21,972 nucleotides of DNA from the IMG/VR virus record IMGVR_UViG_3300047322_000168, positions 1-21,972 of that record; one strand, given 5' to 3'. Below the pieces are notes generated by a model, which searched no databases, was not told the origin of the DNA, and was given only the letters and a program-made list of their open reading frames with translations. Position numbers and translations under genes: made by a program. This document shows, in pieces, positions 1 to 8,258 of this stretch. The stretch comes from a virus. Every line of letters starts with the position of its first letter. The stretch's first letter is position 1.

Positions 1-408
1 ACGACCTTGAGCGTCACGGGTTACGGTGAAGAAGACTTGCAGGACCGGCTGATCGGACATGCGACCGCTGCCGCCGGCGAACACGAACTGCTTCCACTGA
101 ACAGGGATCTGTTTAGTCTTGAAGTTGCCGTCCGTAGTGGCTTCCAGCAAGGCTTCGAACAGCACGCCGCGGTGGGCGTAGTCCATTTCGATTTCTTTAT
201 GGTTGCTCTTGGCACCTTCTTTATAGATGCCGTCGTTGACCTTCAACATGATCTTGCCGTTGTTGGCCTGATCCCACATCAGCTGTGCAGGATACTTCGC
301 GCCAGGCACTGGCTCGATGGAAACCGGGTGTGGCTGACGGTAGTCGGTCAGCAGGGTTTTCTTGCGGGGTGTGAAGGCAGGGCGTTGACCGTTTTGTTGA
401 CCATTCAT
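1..408 (-). CDS. Unknown protein, 3' end beyond the window
   Basis: An open frame runs on the minus strand from an ATG at 408 to the window edge without a stop, giving at least 136 residues. The N-terminus is polar and Gln/Asn-rich (MNGQQNGQRPAFTPRKK), followed by mixed beta-like sequence including GKIMLKVNDGIYKEGAK and QFVFAGGSGRM. Codons are GC-rich and uniform, like those of the ChmA and PhuZ genes, which suggests an abundant product. An AAGG sequence lies about 11 bases before the ATG. It is the last gene seen on the minus strand, after the SbcD-like operon and separated from it by 63 bases holding a TGTATATA element. I do not recognise the family. A role in DNA metabolism would be a guess from position only. 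Confidence 0.75.
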   Translation of the reverse strand, partial: MNGQQNGQRPAFTPRKKTLLTDYRQPHPVSIEPVPGAKYPAQLMWDQANNGKIMLKVNDGIYKEGAKSNHKEIEMDYAHRGVLFEALLEATTDGNFKTKQIPVQWKQFVFAGGSGRMSDQPVLQVFFTVTRDAQGR

Positions 409-448
409 GAGAGTTAACCTTGGATAAGGAAATGAAGAAGTTTTTGTC

Positions 449-456
449 TATATACA
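449..456 (-). promoter_or_regulatory. Candidate promoter element TGTATATA
   Basis: Reading the minus strand, the 63-base gap between the two flanking genes contains CCAATGTATATAGAC, about 40 bases before the ATG at 408. The same TGTATATA core occurs before the plus-strand gene starting at 8292. It differs from the CCTATATYAC motif before phuZ and chmA, so it may be a different promoter class or chance AT-rich sequence. Confidence 0.3.
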
Positions 457-471
457 TTGGGGTGCAGTGAA

Positions 472-1278
472 TTAAAGCATCAGCAATAACCCAGCTTTAT
501 CTACACCTTGCGGCAGGTTGTTGATGGTGCCCCTTATACGACCCATGGTCGTAGCGGATGTCCAGTGATTATCTTGGGCGAGCTTCTTAACCAGTTCTCG
601 GATGCCATGAGAGGAAGCCTTGAAGTTGGTGGACTTGTCGCCAAAGATCTGAATAGTCAGGCGGTTAAACGGGATGAAGTGTAACTCACCCCCGCCGGTA
701 AGCTTGGTGTACCAAAGCGTGAAAGGTTTGAGAGTCCCCGTATGGGATTCCAATAACCAAAGCCGGCCAATGCCTTTAGCCGTGGTCAGATCGACGACAT
801 GGTGCGTCAATACAATTCCTTTACCATTGAAGTCCGGTAGTCTCGCTTTGGTCTCGACAATCAGCTTACCGTAGTGCTTGAGCAACTTCTCAAGCACTTT
901 TTCCACTAACTTCGCATAAGCCTTCTGCTTGGGGGTGGCCGTTGTTGAAGACTCCGAATGGTCCACCAAGTCGGCTTTAGGGAAGTCACTTTTCAGCTTA
1001 CTGTAATCCGGGCAATACACCACCATTTGAATCGGTTTGCTTTTACGGATTTGTTCTAACCAAGTACCGATGAGTCGCAGGTCACTGGAAACGTCGTCAA
1101 CCAATTGATCAACATCAGTTGCCTCTTTATCGCCGGACTCATAAGCTTGGCTGGCGTTGCGGATCAGGGTACGGAGGTTGAGCATGACACAGTCCGCACT
1201 CCGTATCCCGTTGGCGCCTTCGCCCTCAAAGGCAAGAGAAGTCCCTACGGACATCCCCAATGTACCGGTAGATCTCAT
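472..1278 (-). CDS. Unknown protein after the SbcD-like gene
   Basis: A 268-residue protein whose ATG overlaps the stop of the SbcD-like gene as ATGA (1275-1278), so the two are very probably translationally coupled. The N-terminal 80 residues look helical and acidic; a Ser/Thr-rich stretch (HSESSTTATPKQ) near residue 110 precedes a Lys-rich helix; the C-terminal half contains mixed beta segments and a final basic helical part (ELVKKLAQDNHW, then GRIRGTINNLP). No signal peptide, membrane segment or catalytic motif stands out. An SbcC-type partner would need Walker motifs and long coiled coils, which are absent, so it is not SbcC. A DNA-related role is suggested only by the operon. Confidence 0.8.
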   Translation of the reverse strand: MRSTGTLGMSVGTSLAFEGEGANGIRSADCVMLNLRTLIRNASQAYESGDKEATDVDQLVDDVSSDLRLIGTWLEQIRKSKPIQMVVYCPDYSKLKSDFPKADLVDHSESSTTATPKQKAYAKLVEKVLEKLLKHYGKLIVETKARLPDFNGKGIVLTHHVVDLTTAKGIGRLWLLESHTGTLKPFTLWYTKLTGGGELHFIPFNRLTIQIFGDKSTNFKASSHGIRELVKKLAQDNHWTSATTMGRIRGTINNLPQGVDKAGLLLML

Positions 1279-2393
1279 AGGAACTCCTTCAGCACTGCTG
1301 CTGCCTCTTCAAGGGATATGTTGTGTTTGAGTAGCTTGTCTTCAATCTCTGGTTGTAACGCTTCCTCGATGTTATCTTTGGTAATCGTTACACCAGCGTA
1401 TACCGTGCTATCGAACATTTCCTCATCCAACAAGACTTCTTTATCAGTCGACTCGTTTTCAGACTTAATATGCAGGTATGGGTATTCATTCTTCAACACG
1501 GAGATAACGGGATTCACAACTTCCGCACGACCATCCTTAATCCGCAGATGAGCACCGTGAGGGAACTTGCGATCTCTAATAAAGGTGTGGATGTCGACCA
1601 CCAAGCGTTCGGGAGTAATGTCCTGAGGGACCGACATCGTCACGTAAGGCATGGCATTCTTGTTCTCCCAGAAGACTGGGTCGAACTTGCCGGTTGTTAC
1701 ATCGAGATCAAAGACGTAGCCACCCTTGGGGTGTTCTTCGCCGTGCTTGTCCCGATCAAAGGAACCCGAGGTATACAGCTTGCCAACCTGAACCGGTTTG
1801 TGGATATGACCGGCAAAGATTGCGAACTTGACAATAGATTCCCAACGATCAAGGTTATGCGACTTGTGGCGCGCCGCAGGATGCAGCTGGAACTCGAAAG
1901 CCCCGTGAAAGGCAATCATGTCCACCTGAGACAAGTTCGCCGCTCTGAGGACCTGTAAGGCCTTCTCCCAGACTTCGTCCGGTGTTAAAGCCCCCATGTT
2001 GTCCGGTACGTACATGACAGACATGCCGCCGAACTCAGGGTATGTTTCAATGCACAGGGTGTCGATATACCGAATATCTAACCCTTCTGGGGCGATGAAC
2101 TTGAAGTGCGCCGGCTGACCCCAGTCATGTGACGAAGTACCCTCCAAGAACACAACCTTCACATCATGCTTCTTGCACCGGAGGAGAAAGTCTTTAGCCC
2201 ACTCCTCCACACGGTACATGTCAGGATTGGGACGTTCCACCAAGCGTTCAAAGAAGTCGCCACCAAAGAAGATAATGTCAACCTTGGCCAAGTCATGGTC
2301 TTTATACAGAAAGGTTGACAAGTTTCCCAGTACGTGTTTCGTGGGAGTGTTAACGTGTAGCGTGTGTTGATCCGAACTCCAAAGCGCCCGCAT
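1275..2393 (-). CDS. SbcD/Mre11-like metallophosphoesterase (DNA nuclease)
   Basis: A 372-residue protein with the ordered metal-binding motifs of the calcineurin-like phosphoesterase family: SDQH (residues 7-10), GGDFFE (44-49), GTSSHD (85-90, in place of the usual GNHD), FHGAF (162-166, the single His motif) and AGHIHKP (194-200). This spacing is typical of SbcD, Mre11 and T4 gp47, the nuclease half of a complex that trims DNA ends and hairpins with an SMC-like ATPase (SbcC, Rad50, gp46). No such ATPase lies in this window. The start is supported by AAGGGGAAG ahead of the ATG. It sits 24 bases after the 252-residue gene and overlaps the next gene by four bases. The protein probably acts in phage DNA replication, recombination or host DNA breakdown. 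The family call is firm; the exact substrate is inferred. Confidence 0.88.
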   Translation of the reverse strand: MRALWSSDQHTLHVNTPTKHVLGNLSTFLYKDHDLAKVDIIFFGGDFFERLVERPNPDMYRVEEWAKDFLLRCKKHDVKVVFLEGTSSHDWGQPAHFKFIAPEGLDIRYIDTLCIETYPEFGGMSVMYVPDNMGALTPDEVWEKALQVLRAANLSQVDMIAFHGAFEFQLHPAARHKSHNLDRWESIVKFAIFAGHIHKPVQVGKLYTSGSFDRDKHGEEHPKGGYVFDLDVTTGKFDPVFWENKNAMPYVTMSVPQDITPERLVVDIHTFIRDRKFPHGAHLRIKDGRAEVVNPVISVLKNEYPYLHIKSENESTDKEVLLDEEMFDSTVYAGVTITKDNIEEALQPEIEDKLLKHNISLEEAAAVLKEFL

Positions 2394-2417
2394 GCGGAAC
2401 TTCCCCTTAATACAGCC

Positions 2418-3176
2418 TTAACACTCCAGTGGATTGCTCGGAGTTTCGCGCTCTGCGGCGCTGATGGTGGTTGGTGCGGCTTCGACTTTTTCGTCGATGA
2501 TGAACTGGCCCTTGCTCAAGTCGTGCAAGAAGCGGTACTCGTCGGCGGTCACCACTTCTTTGCGGTGGTCGCGGTAGAGGATGTCGCGGGAACGGGTGAT
2601 CTCTTCGATCGGAGCTTCGTTACGGCGAACGACGTCCTTGATGTAGTAGATCTTCTGTTCCACTTCCGGGATGATCCCGTGCTTCGCGTAAAACTCCGGC
2701 GAGACTAGTTCAGTGAGCGTGAGACGCTTGGCCTGGATGTGCTCCTTAACCAGACCTGCTACCTTCATGCTGGCGTTTGGATCCTTGCTGCGCGTGGTGT
2801 CAGCCTGCACCTGTTGGATGTGGCGACTCACGGCGCGCATCAGTTCGAAGTCGTGCGGGGTCATGTTGTGCGAGATCAGCGGTTTCACCAACACGACCGG
2901 CTGGTTGTTATCATCAACCACCAACACTGACTGGGTGCCACGGTTGCTCATCCCGGCCCACTTCTGCACGTTGAAGTAGTTAACCCCTAGGTCATTGCCC
3001 AACGCAAACGGCATCAGCCATTCTTTTACGAAGTCGCGTTCACGCAACACGGCCGAAACGTTGAACGGCATGTCGTCGTTACCCAACATCAACTTACCGT
3101 CGACCTGGATCACCTGGATATCTTGCAACCAACCGAAATCTTCGTTGAGAATAGCATCACGTTGTGACTTGTCCAT
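2418..3176 (-). CDS. Unknown protein, probably abundant
   Basis: A 252-residue soluble protein with no signal peptide or membrane segment. The N-terminal half has alternating beta and loop sequence (IQVIQVDGKLMLG, QSVLVVDDNNQPVVLVKPL). The second half is helical and charged (HDFELMRAVSRHIQQVQ, then KIYYIKDVVRRNEAPIEEITRSRDIL). The tail after residue 235 is disordered-looking. Codon use is GC-rich and strongly biased, closer to chmA and phuZ than to the neighbouring genes, hinting at high expression. Its ATG abuts the previous stop (TAAATG at 3174-3179), so translation is probably coupled. I do not recognise the family. A virion or nucleoid-associated role is possible but not shown. Confidence 0.85.
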   Translation of the reverse strand: MDKSQRDAILNEDFGWLQDIQVIQVDGKLMLGNDDMPFNVSAVLRERDFVKEWLMPFALGNDLGVNYFNVQKWAGMSNRGTQSVLVVDDNNQPVVLVKPLISHNMTPHDFELMRAVSRHIQQVQADTTRSKDPNASMKVAGLVKEHIQAKRLTLTELVSPEFYAKHGIIPEVEQKIYYIKDVVRRNEAPIEEITRSRDILYRDHRKEVVTADEYRFLHDLSKGQFIIDEKVEAAPTTISAAERETPSNPLEC

Positions 3177-3578
3177 TTATAGCCTCGCTGCATCTAGAAG
3201 TTTATATTGTTCGCCGGTGATCAACACCGCGTTAGCCAGATCGTAACCAACACCATCGTTCACAACCCGAACAGCGATGATGAGTCTGTATTGATTGACC
3301 TGGCCAGTAAGATTTTCTTGGGAAACCGAGACCGAACAATTCGGGAACAGTTCTTTGATGTACTGCTCCAGTTCTGTGCGGGTTTGTTCAACAAGACGAT
3401 CGGGATCTTGGCCGTACTGTTTGATCAGGAAGTAGAAGCTAGGGACTTTACCCATGACCTTACCCTGATTACGACGACTCTGAAACCAATAGGTAATATG
3501 CTTGGCCAGCGCATCGGGGACGGATTCTGTTTCCCACCCGTTTGACGTGGTCATCGTTCCAACCAAAAATGTTCCCAT
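3177..3578 (-). CDS. Small unknown protein heading the SbcD operon
   Basis: A 133-residue protein. The first half is helical (PDALAKHITYWFQSRR, then RLVEQTRTELEQYIKELF); the second is predicted beta by eye (CSVSVSQ, QYRLIIAVRVVNDGVGYDL). This helix-then-sheet pattern is also seen in small baseplate and tail proteins, but no family motif is clear. The ATG at 3578 is favoured by GGAAGGG seven bases upstream; an internal ATG eight codons later is a weaker alternative. It is the first gene after the terminator at 3645-3679, and a TATATT element at 3598-3603 may serve as its promoter. Its stop touches the next start. Confidence 0.82.
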   Translation of the reverse strand: MGTFLVGTMTTSNGWETESVPDALAKHITYWFQSRRNQGKVMGKVPSFYFLIKQYGQDPDRLVEQTRTELEQYIKELFPNCSVSVSQENLTGQVNQYRLIIAVRVVNDGVGYDLANAVLITGEQYKLLDAARL

Positions 3579-3597
3579 TAATTAGCCCTTCCGTTGA

Positions 3598-3603
3598 AAT
3601 ATA
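3598..3603 (-). promoter_or_regulatory. Candidate promoter for the SbcD operon
   Basis: On the minus strand the sequence CGTCTATATTTCAAC lies between the upstream terminator (3645-3679) and the start at 3578. It resembles the CCTATATTAC motif seen before phuZ, chmA and the proteasome-like operon but departs from it in the last bases. A new transcription start is expected here because the upstream unit appears to end. Confidence 0.35.
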
Positions 3604-3644
3604 GACGTTCTTTGCTGACGTAAGATCAATCGGCCAAAAATAAA

Positions 3645-3679
3645 AACTAAACAGGAAGGGGTTGCCCTCCTGTTTAGTT
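3645..3679 (-). terminator. Strong intrinsic terminator after the RNA polymerase operon
   Basis: Perfect 12-bp arms AACTAAACAGGA (3645-3656) and TCCTGTTTAGTT (3668-3679), extended inward by GGG/CCC. On the minus strand the stem is followed by TTTTTATTTTT. It lies just after the stop of the 212-residue gene. Confidence 0.88.
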
Positions 3680-3687
3680 CTCGTCTA

Positions 3688-4326
3688 TTACTCGCTGGTC
3701 GGCTCCACATACGACTTCAGCTTGTCGCCCATCTCACTGGTCACGTCAAACATCTTCTTGGCCATGTGATGATCGATAGCGGCGTGAGTCTTGTGGGCGT
3801 CCACGATTTCCCGGAACGACAACTGTCCACCAACGGTATCGTAGTAATGAGTGTGCCGGAGAGTAACCTGGTCGTCGACCTTCTCCAAATTCATCACACC
3901 GCTCCACATCCGTCGGTAGAACAAGTTCTCTTCTTTAATGCCGGTGTTCCAGTTGCTGAAGTCACCACCGTAACCGGAGATTTCTTCATCACGGTACATC
4001 TGCATCAACCCAGGGTGACACATGATAATGTCGCGCATGTGCCCCTGAGCGCCTTGTAGCCCATCGAGACTGCCGAGGTAACCAATCTCATAGCGACCGA
4101 CGTAATCACCGTCCGACTGACCCAGCAAGCGCTTACCCATTTCCCAGGCCCGTGAGTTCACGAAGCTGTTAAACGAATCGAGCGTCTTGGTAGCCTGTTG
4201 AGCGAGCCAACCTCCTGCCCCCTGCAAGAGAGAAGCGCTTTGATTGACGTAGTCCCCGTACTTGGCTATTTGATTCTCGGTAAAACTCCCCGAGATCGCG
4301 TAGCTAAACGCATTTGCGCTGTTCAT
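3688..4326 (-). CDS. Unknown protein co-transcribed with RNA polymerase beta'
   Basis: A 212-residue protein three bases after the RNA polymerase gene, with AGGAG before its ATG, so it belongs to the same transcript and ends at the terminator at 3645-3679. It is rich in aromatic residues, Gly and His. Notable stretches are an Asn/Ser/Ala-rich start, GAGGWLAQQATKTLDSFNSF (helical, about residues 36-55), an aromatic, charged middle with FYRRMWSGVM, and a His-rich C-terminal third (RHTHYYD, DAHKTHAAIDHHMAKKMF). The His cluster could bind metal, but no known metal-site pattern is complete. No membrane segment is evident. It has no obvious resemblance to RNA polymerase subunits. Function unknown. 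Confidence 0.83.
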   Translation of the reverse strand: MNSANAFSYAISGSFTENQIAKYGDYVNQSASLLQGAGGWLAQQATKTLDSFNSFVNSRAWEMGKRLLGQSDGDYVGRYEIGYLGSLDGLQGAQGHMRDIIMCHPGLMQMYRDEEISGYGGDFSNWNTGIKEENLFYRRMWSGVMNLEKVDDQVTLRHTHYYDTVGGQLSFREIVDAHKTHAAIDHHMAKKMFDVTSEMGDKLKSYVEPTSE

Positions 4327-4329
4327 TAC

Positions 4330-5967
4330 TTACTCCTGAAGAAGTGGAGTTTGCGCCATCAGCGTGTTGAGGTTCATCAAGTTTGTTGCCGCTTGACCAG
4401 CGTAGCCACCGACCCGGAACGGAATGTTCTTGTCGAGTACTTGGTGGTGACCGAAGCCGCCGTACGCTTTAGCTTTGGACTCGTTGTCCGCGAGAACGAC
4501 AATGTACATCTGGTCGCCGTCGAAGTCAGCGTTAAAACTTTTCACACCCAGGATCGGGAGCTTGATACTTTCGTCGGACAGATCACGGTTAGCTTTCAGG
4601 AAGAACACGCGCAGGCTGAGGTATTCAATCGAAGGATTTCGACCGGTCTCAACCAAGCACTTGCGATTCACTTCCATGTCCGTAAAGAATGCATCAATCT
4701 CTGGGACAATTTCAAACGCTGCTTTGTTGATCAGCGCCTGTGCCATCCACGGCGTAAATCCACGCCGGTATAGATAGCTGGTGATGTGATATTCCAGAAT
4801 CGCAACACACATCTTCCACGGCACAATCAACACGTCAGTATCGATAATGCCAGTCTGCGAGGTAATCACCGAACGACCCGTGAACGGAATAGACCCAGCA
4901 CATACGTGCTTCCGTGAGATAGCCGGTTTGTTGAACAGCGCTTTCGGGTTGTTCACCTGACGATACTGGTCCGCCAGCAGCACCAAGTTCTTCCCGACGA
5001 TGTCAATGTTGCGGCGATGGTCTTTGTCGTTCAGTTGGTAGCAGGAGTTGGACTTCAGTGTATCGGCGATCGCGTTATACAGCTGCGCGGTCTCAGGGTG
5101 GTGCGAGTAACTGTACACGTCCTTACCGGTTCGTTCGAACACTGTGGAGTAACGCTTCGGTACTTTGATGTACTGACAGAACGCCAAGTGCTTGTACTTG
5201 TGGTAGAACGCCAGGAACTTGTGGCCTTCCTGTGGGTGTTTGCTGTAACGCTTACCCGGTCCAACCAGAATGTATTCCATGATCTGATCAGCGTTCTCGT
5301 AGAACGTGTTCAGGTTCGGATCCCGGATACCCAATGCTTCAAGCATCTGGAACAGAATGATCATGGTGCCGTTCTTTTTCTTCTTCTCGGCCTTTTGATA
5401 GGTCGGGTCGATGAAGTAACGCGGAACGGAAACTTTCGGACTCGGGTTGCCAATGGAAATGTTGCTAAAGAATGTAGTGAAGAACCCGATGTTGATAAAG
5501 CTCTTGACGCCTTCTGGGCATTTCAGCCACAGGTTAGTGTCTTCACCTTTGTCGAGGAACTGCTGGGCTTCTTCGTGGCACTTGGTGCACTTACGACCAC
5601 TGCCCAACAAGTAGTTACCTACCAACCCGCCTGTGCCGGGTGGACAACTGCAACGTGCGACAGTGTCGAACGAGTTGCTGTCAAACTCCAACCGAGTCAT
5701 ACGGGCGAGTTCTTCGCGATCGTCTTCTAGGTTGAAGTCAAAATCATTGAGGTATATCTGCTGCAAACGACTGGTGTCATGCAGATAGTTAAAGTCCTCG
5801 AAGTCCGGGTACAACGGCAGTGAGAATTTTGGGTCATCAATCAGCGGACCATTGAACCGTTTCGCGTACCCTTGGAAGTGCAGGATAGGGTCAAGTTCGG
5901 TTGGCTGCTTAGTGATTAACGCCGCAATTGCTCGTTCGTTGGAAGGAGTTAATTCTGGCAACTTCAT
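4330..5967 (-). CDS. Phage RNA polymerase beta' subunit, N-terminal part (non-virion RNAP type)
   Basis: A 545-residue protein carrying the multisubunit RNA polymerase active site: FNADFDGDQMYI at 478-489, with Asp481, Asp483 and Asp485 as the magnesium ligands. Upstream are a zinc-site candidate (Cys106, Cys108, Cys127, Cys130), the TGRSVI segment at 363-368 that matches the GRSVI region before the bacterial active site, and NPSIEYLSLRVFF at 444-456, matching the beta' R-x-P-x-L-H-R region. The protein stops shortly after the catalytic loop, so the remaining beta' (trigger loop and jaw) must be a separate polypeptide, as in phiKZ polymerases. Position immediately after chmA matches phiKZ gp55, a beta' part of the non-virion enzyme that transcribes later phage genes. 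GGAG precedes the ATG. Identification as beta' is near certain; non-virion rather than virion type is inferred from synteny. Confidence 0.93.
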   Translation of the reverse strand: MKLPELTPSNERAIAALITKQPTELDPILHFQGYAKRFNGPLIDDPKFSLPLYPDFEDFNYLHDTSRLQQIYLNDFDFNLEDDREELARMTRLEFDSNSFDTVARCSCPPGTGGLVGNYLLGSGRKCTKCHEEAQQFLDKGEDTNLWLKCPEGVKSFINIGFFTTFFSNISIGNPSPKVSVPRYFIDPTYQKAEKKKKNGTMIILFQMLEALGIRDPNLNTFYENADQIMEYILVGPGKRYSKHPQEGHKFLAFYHKYKHLAFCQYIKVPKRYSTVFERTGKDVYSYSHHPETAQLYNAIADTLKSNSCYQLNDKDHRRNIDIVGKNLVLLADQYRQVNNPKALFNKPAISRKHVCAGSIPFTGRSVITSQTGIIDTDVLIVPWKMCVAILEYHITSYLYRRGFTPWMAQALINKAAFEIVPEIDAFFTDMEVNRKCLVETGRNPSIEYLSLRVFFLKANRDLSDESIKLPILGVKSFNADFDGDQMYIVVLADNESKAKAYGGFGHHQVLDKNIPFRVGGYAGQAATNLMNLNTLMAQTPLLQE

Positions 5968-6004
5968 TTACAATAACTCCAAAAATATTGAAAGGCAAAG
6001 AAAA

Positions 6005-6032
6005 GGTTAGGAAGACCGAAGTCCTCCTAACC
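6005..6032 (-). terminator. UUCG-capped terminator after chmA
   Basis: On the minus strand GGTTAGGAGGAC, loop TTCG, GTCTTCCTAACC, then TTTTCTTT. Eleven of twelve pairs are Watson-Crick and the other can be G-U. It begins 29 bases past the chmA stop. A smaller CTTAAC-CGAA-GTTAAG hairpin (6045-6060) sits between the two. Confidence 0.85.
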
Positions 6033-6061
6033 CCCTCATCTTTACTTAACTTCGGTTAAGA

Positions 6062-8077
6062 TCAACCGAAAGCCTGGCTCATACCGTAGCCTGCACCCAG
6101 GTTGGCGCCGCTTGGGTTGTTGGAGCCGACCGACATGTAGGTAGCCAGACCAGCGCCCGGTGCGAACACTAGGTTGTTGGAGCGGAAGCTGCCCAGGTTG
6201 TTGGCCACGTTCAGAGTGCCGATGCCGTCCATTGCTTCGCCGATAACGGCCATCAGCTGCGGATCCCAGATGTGAGTCTGAGCGAACGAGTTGATGTGGA
6301 CTGCGCCGTCGAAGATCGACTGGTTCAGTTCCAGACGCAGTTTCTGGCAACGAGCTTTGAAGTCCTCGTTGGTCATGCCGTACTGGGTAGCCAGGAACTG
6401 CTGGATGGCTTGAGTGCCGCCCTTGCCCTTGAGGTGACCGAGCATCATCTCGTCCAACTCTTGGGTGTTCAGTTTCTTGCCGCCGATTTCCGCCAGACCG
6501 TTGACAGTGATGACCGGAGTACGGTGCAGCACAGTCATCGAAGGGTTCCAGCCAGTGGTTGCCTTGATGTTGCGATCGACCAGTACCGAGAAGGCGCCGT
6601 TCGACAGTGCGTCCATGACGGCGATCATGGTTTGCACTTCTTCTTTGCGGTTCTTGCTCGCCAGACGAACCAGGAAGTTCTGGATCGAGGCGTGCGGGCC
6701 GCATGGGTTGATGTTGACCTGGAAGGTCGCGTGCGGGCTGACGTTCTGGCGGATCCAGTTGTTCACCAGGTCGGTGTCGGAAACGGTCTTCTCGGTCAGC
6801 ACGATGCGGTTCTGGATAACGCCCACTTGTTGCAGCATTTCGTCGATCCGCACTTCCAGGGAAGCGAGGTTACCGCGAGCGCCAACGCTGTGCTTACGCA
6901 GAGCTTCGGCAAACACGAAGTTGTTGTTGGTGGCCATCAACAGGTACAGACCGTAGAAGAACGGCGACAGACCTTGGTTGTAGGACATCATTTCACCGGC
7001 CTGAGCTTCTTCGATGGTGATCACCGGAGCCAGTGGACGGTAGCCTTGTGGGTAGATCCCGCCGCCGATGTTCATCATGCGCTGCATGGCTTCCTGCTGC
7101 TGACGTGCGGAACCCGCGGCCAGTTGAGCAGTGTAAGCCTGGTACGATTGCGCGTTCAGAGAAACCGTAGCGGTGACGCGAGCGATCTCCTTGCTGTTCG
7201 CCGCATAGGCGTTCGGGTTGTTGATGTTGTTCATGGTGGAAGCGATCACTTCCATGTTGGCTGCGGACAGAGTCTTGCCAGCAGTTACACGGCCGCTGAT
7301 TGCCGATACACGGGCTTCAGCGTGACCATCTTTGCCGTACGGGCTGGATGGGTTGGAGAACGGCGAAGGCAGCTTGGAACCGGCGATAGCCATTTCCTGC
7401 GGAACCTTGACCAACAACGCTTCTTCCCACGCACCGGTGAGGTATTGCGACAGAGCGTGTGGACGATCCTTGATATCGCCAGCTTCGGCGTGATCCAGCA
7501 TTTCCAGGTCGACCACAACCATGTTGATGATGGTGACCGCTTTGACGCCTTTCGTTTCACCGACACGGGTGTAGTGAGCGCGCAGGTTGTCGACAACGTT
7601 CTTGTCCGCGTAGCTGGCCGGAGTCAGTGGCGCCGAAACGGATTGCGAGATGCCGGCACCGAAGCCCATCGGCGAGTTCATGCGGATGTATTCGGAGCTG
7701 ATGGTCAGGTGCTTGTTCGAGAACAGAGCACCCATCACGTACAGCACGCCGCCGATTTCGCGGTAGAAGCAGACGCCCGGCAGAACTGGCGAGATCGCGG
7801 AGGTCATGGACTCGACTTCCGGGATGATGCTCAGTTGCAGTTCGGTGGTGGTCGACGACTTGATGCGCTTGTAGGTTTCGATGATCGCTTCGATGGTATC
7901 CGCAACTTCTTTGAGGTTGCGGTTATCGGAGGTCATGGAGACCATTTGGTACAGACCAGCGAGGCCGCCTTTGGCCAAACCAGCTGTGGTAGTCAGGATG
8001 GTGTTCTCGGCAGAATCTTTGCCCGAGTTTGCTTTTTCGCCGTCTTCCCAGGAAGATTTGCCAGTGTTAACGCTCAT
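6062..8077 (-). CDS. chmA: Putative phage-nucleus shell protein (chimallin, ChmA/PhuN)
   Basis: A 671-residue soluble protein with no signal peptide or membrane segment. The first 25 residues are polar and Gly/Ser/Lys-rich, and the last 40 form a Gly/Asn/Ser/Ala-rich tail ending GAGYGMSQAFG. Flexible ends around a compact core suit ChmA, whose terminal segments lock neighbouring subunits into a sheet around phage DNA. The call rests mainly on synteny and regulation: it lies directly upstream of the beta' gene as phiKZ gp54 does of gp55, is of similar though somewhat greater length than known ChmAs (about 600-630), has highly biased codons, its own promoter shared with phuZ, and its own terminator. 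GGAG precedes the ATG at 8077. The main alternative is a major capsid protein, but these are late genes and the promoter here looks early. No diagnostic motif was used. Confidence 0.72.
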   Translation of the reverse strand: MSVNTGKSSWEDGEKANSGKDSAENTILTTTAGLAKGGLAGLYQMVSMTSDNRNLKEVADTIEAIIETYKRIKSSTTTELQLSIIPEVESMTSAISPVLPGVCFYREIGGVLYVMGALFSNKHLTISSEYIRMNSPMGFGAGISQSVSAPLTPASYADKNVVDNLRAHYTRVGETKGVKAVTIINMVVVDLEMLDHAEAGDIKDRPHALSQYLTGAWEEALLVKVPQEMAIAGSKLPSPFSNPSSPYGKDGHAEARVSAISGRVTAGKTLSAANMEVIASTMNNINNPNAYAANSKEIARVTATVSLNAQSYQAYTAQLAAGSARQQQEAMQRMMNIGGGIYPQGYRPLAPVITIEEAQAGEMMSYNQGLSPFFYGLYLLMATNNNFVFAEALRKHSVGARGNLASLEVRIDEMLQQVGVIQNRIVLTEKTVSDTDLVNNWIRQNVSPHATFQVNINPCGPHASIQNFLVRLASKNRKEEVQTMIAVMDALSNGAFSVLVDRNIKATTGWNPSMTVLHRTPVITVNGLAEIGGKKLNTQELDEMMLGHLKGKGGTQAIQQFLATQYGMTNEDFKARCQKLRLELNQSIFDGAVHINSFAQTHIWDPQLMAVIGEAMDGIGTLNVANNLGSFRSNNLVFAPGAGLATYMSVGSNNPSGANLGAGYGMSQAFG

Positions 8078-8167
8078 GGTGTTACTCCGTTGCTCTGAAG
8101 AATTAGGGGTGTGTTATAAACGCTATTTGTGCAGGATTGCAAAATTATCATTAGCGATTTACCAACT

Positions 8168-8185
8168 AGTGATATAGGTGTGAAA
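8168..8185 (-). promoter_or_regulatory. Early-type promoter for chmA
   Basis: The minus strand reads TTTCACACCTATATCACT, nearly identical to the element before phuZ (TTTCACCCCTATATTACT). The core resembles the TATATTAC motif described for phiKZ early promoters. It lies about 92 bases before the chmA ATG, leaving a long, A/T-rich leader. Confidence 0.72.
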
Positions 8186-8258
8186 TATTATAGCCTCACG
8201 TCTAAATCAACCAAAATGCGCTATTGACCCTCCCGGATTTCTCCAGGAGTCTTTACGG

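Noticed and set aside
472-1278. SbcC/gp46-like partner of the SbcD-like nuclease
   Set aside because: No Walker A or B motif, no zinc hook and no long coiled coil in the 268 residues.
6062-8077. Calling the 671-residue protein the major capsid protein
   Set aside because: Early-type promoter and position next to RNA polymerase beta' fit ChmA better; kept as the main alternative because no ChmA-specific motif was used.
6272-8098. A 608-codon open frame on the plus strand opposite chmA
   Set aside because: It is antisense to a well-supported gene with biased GC-rich codons, which removes stops on the other strand. Its translation is rich in Val, Arg, His and Asp and lacks any recognisable fold, and it has no ribosome site.
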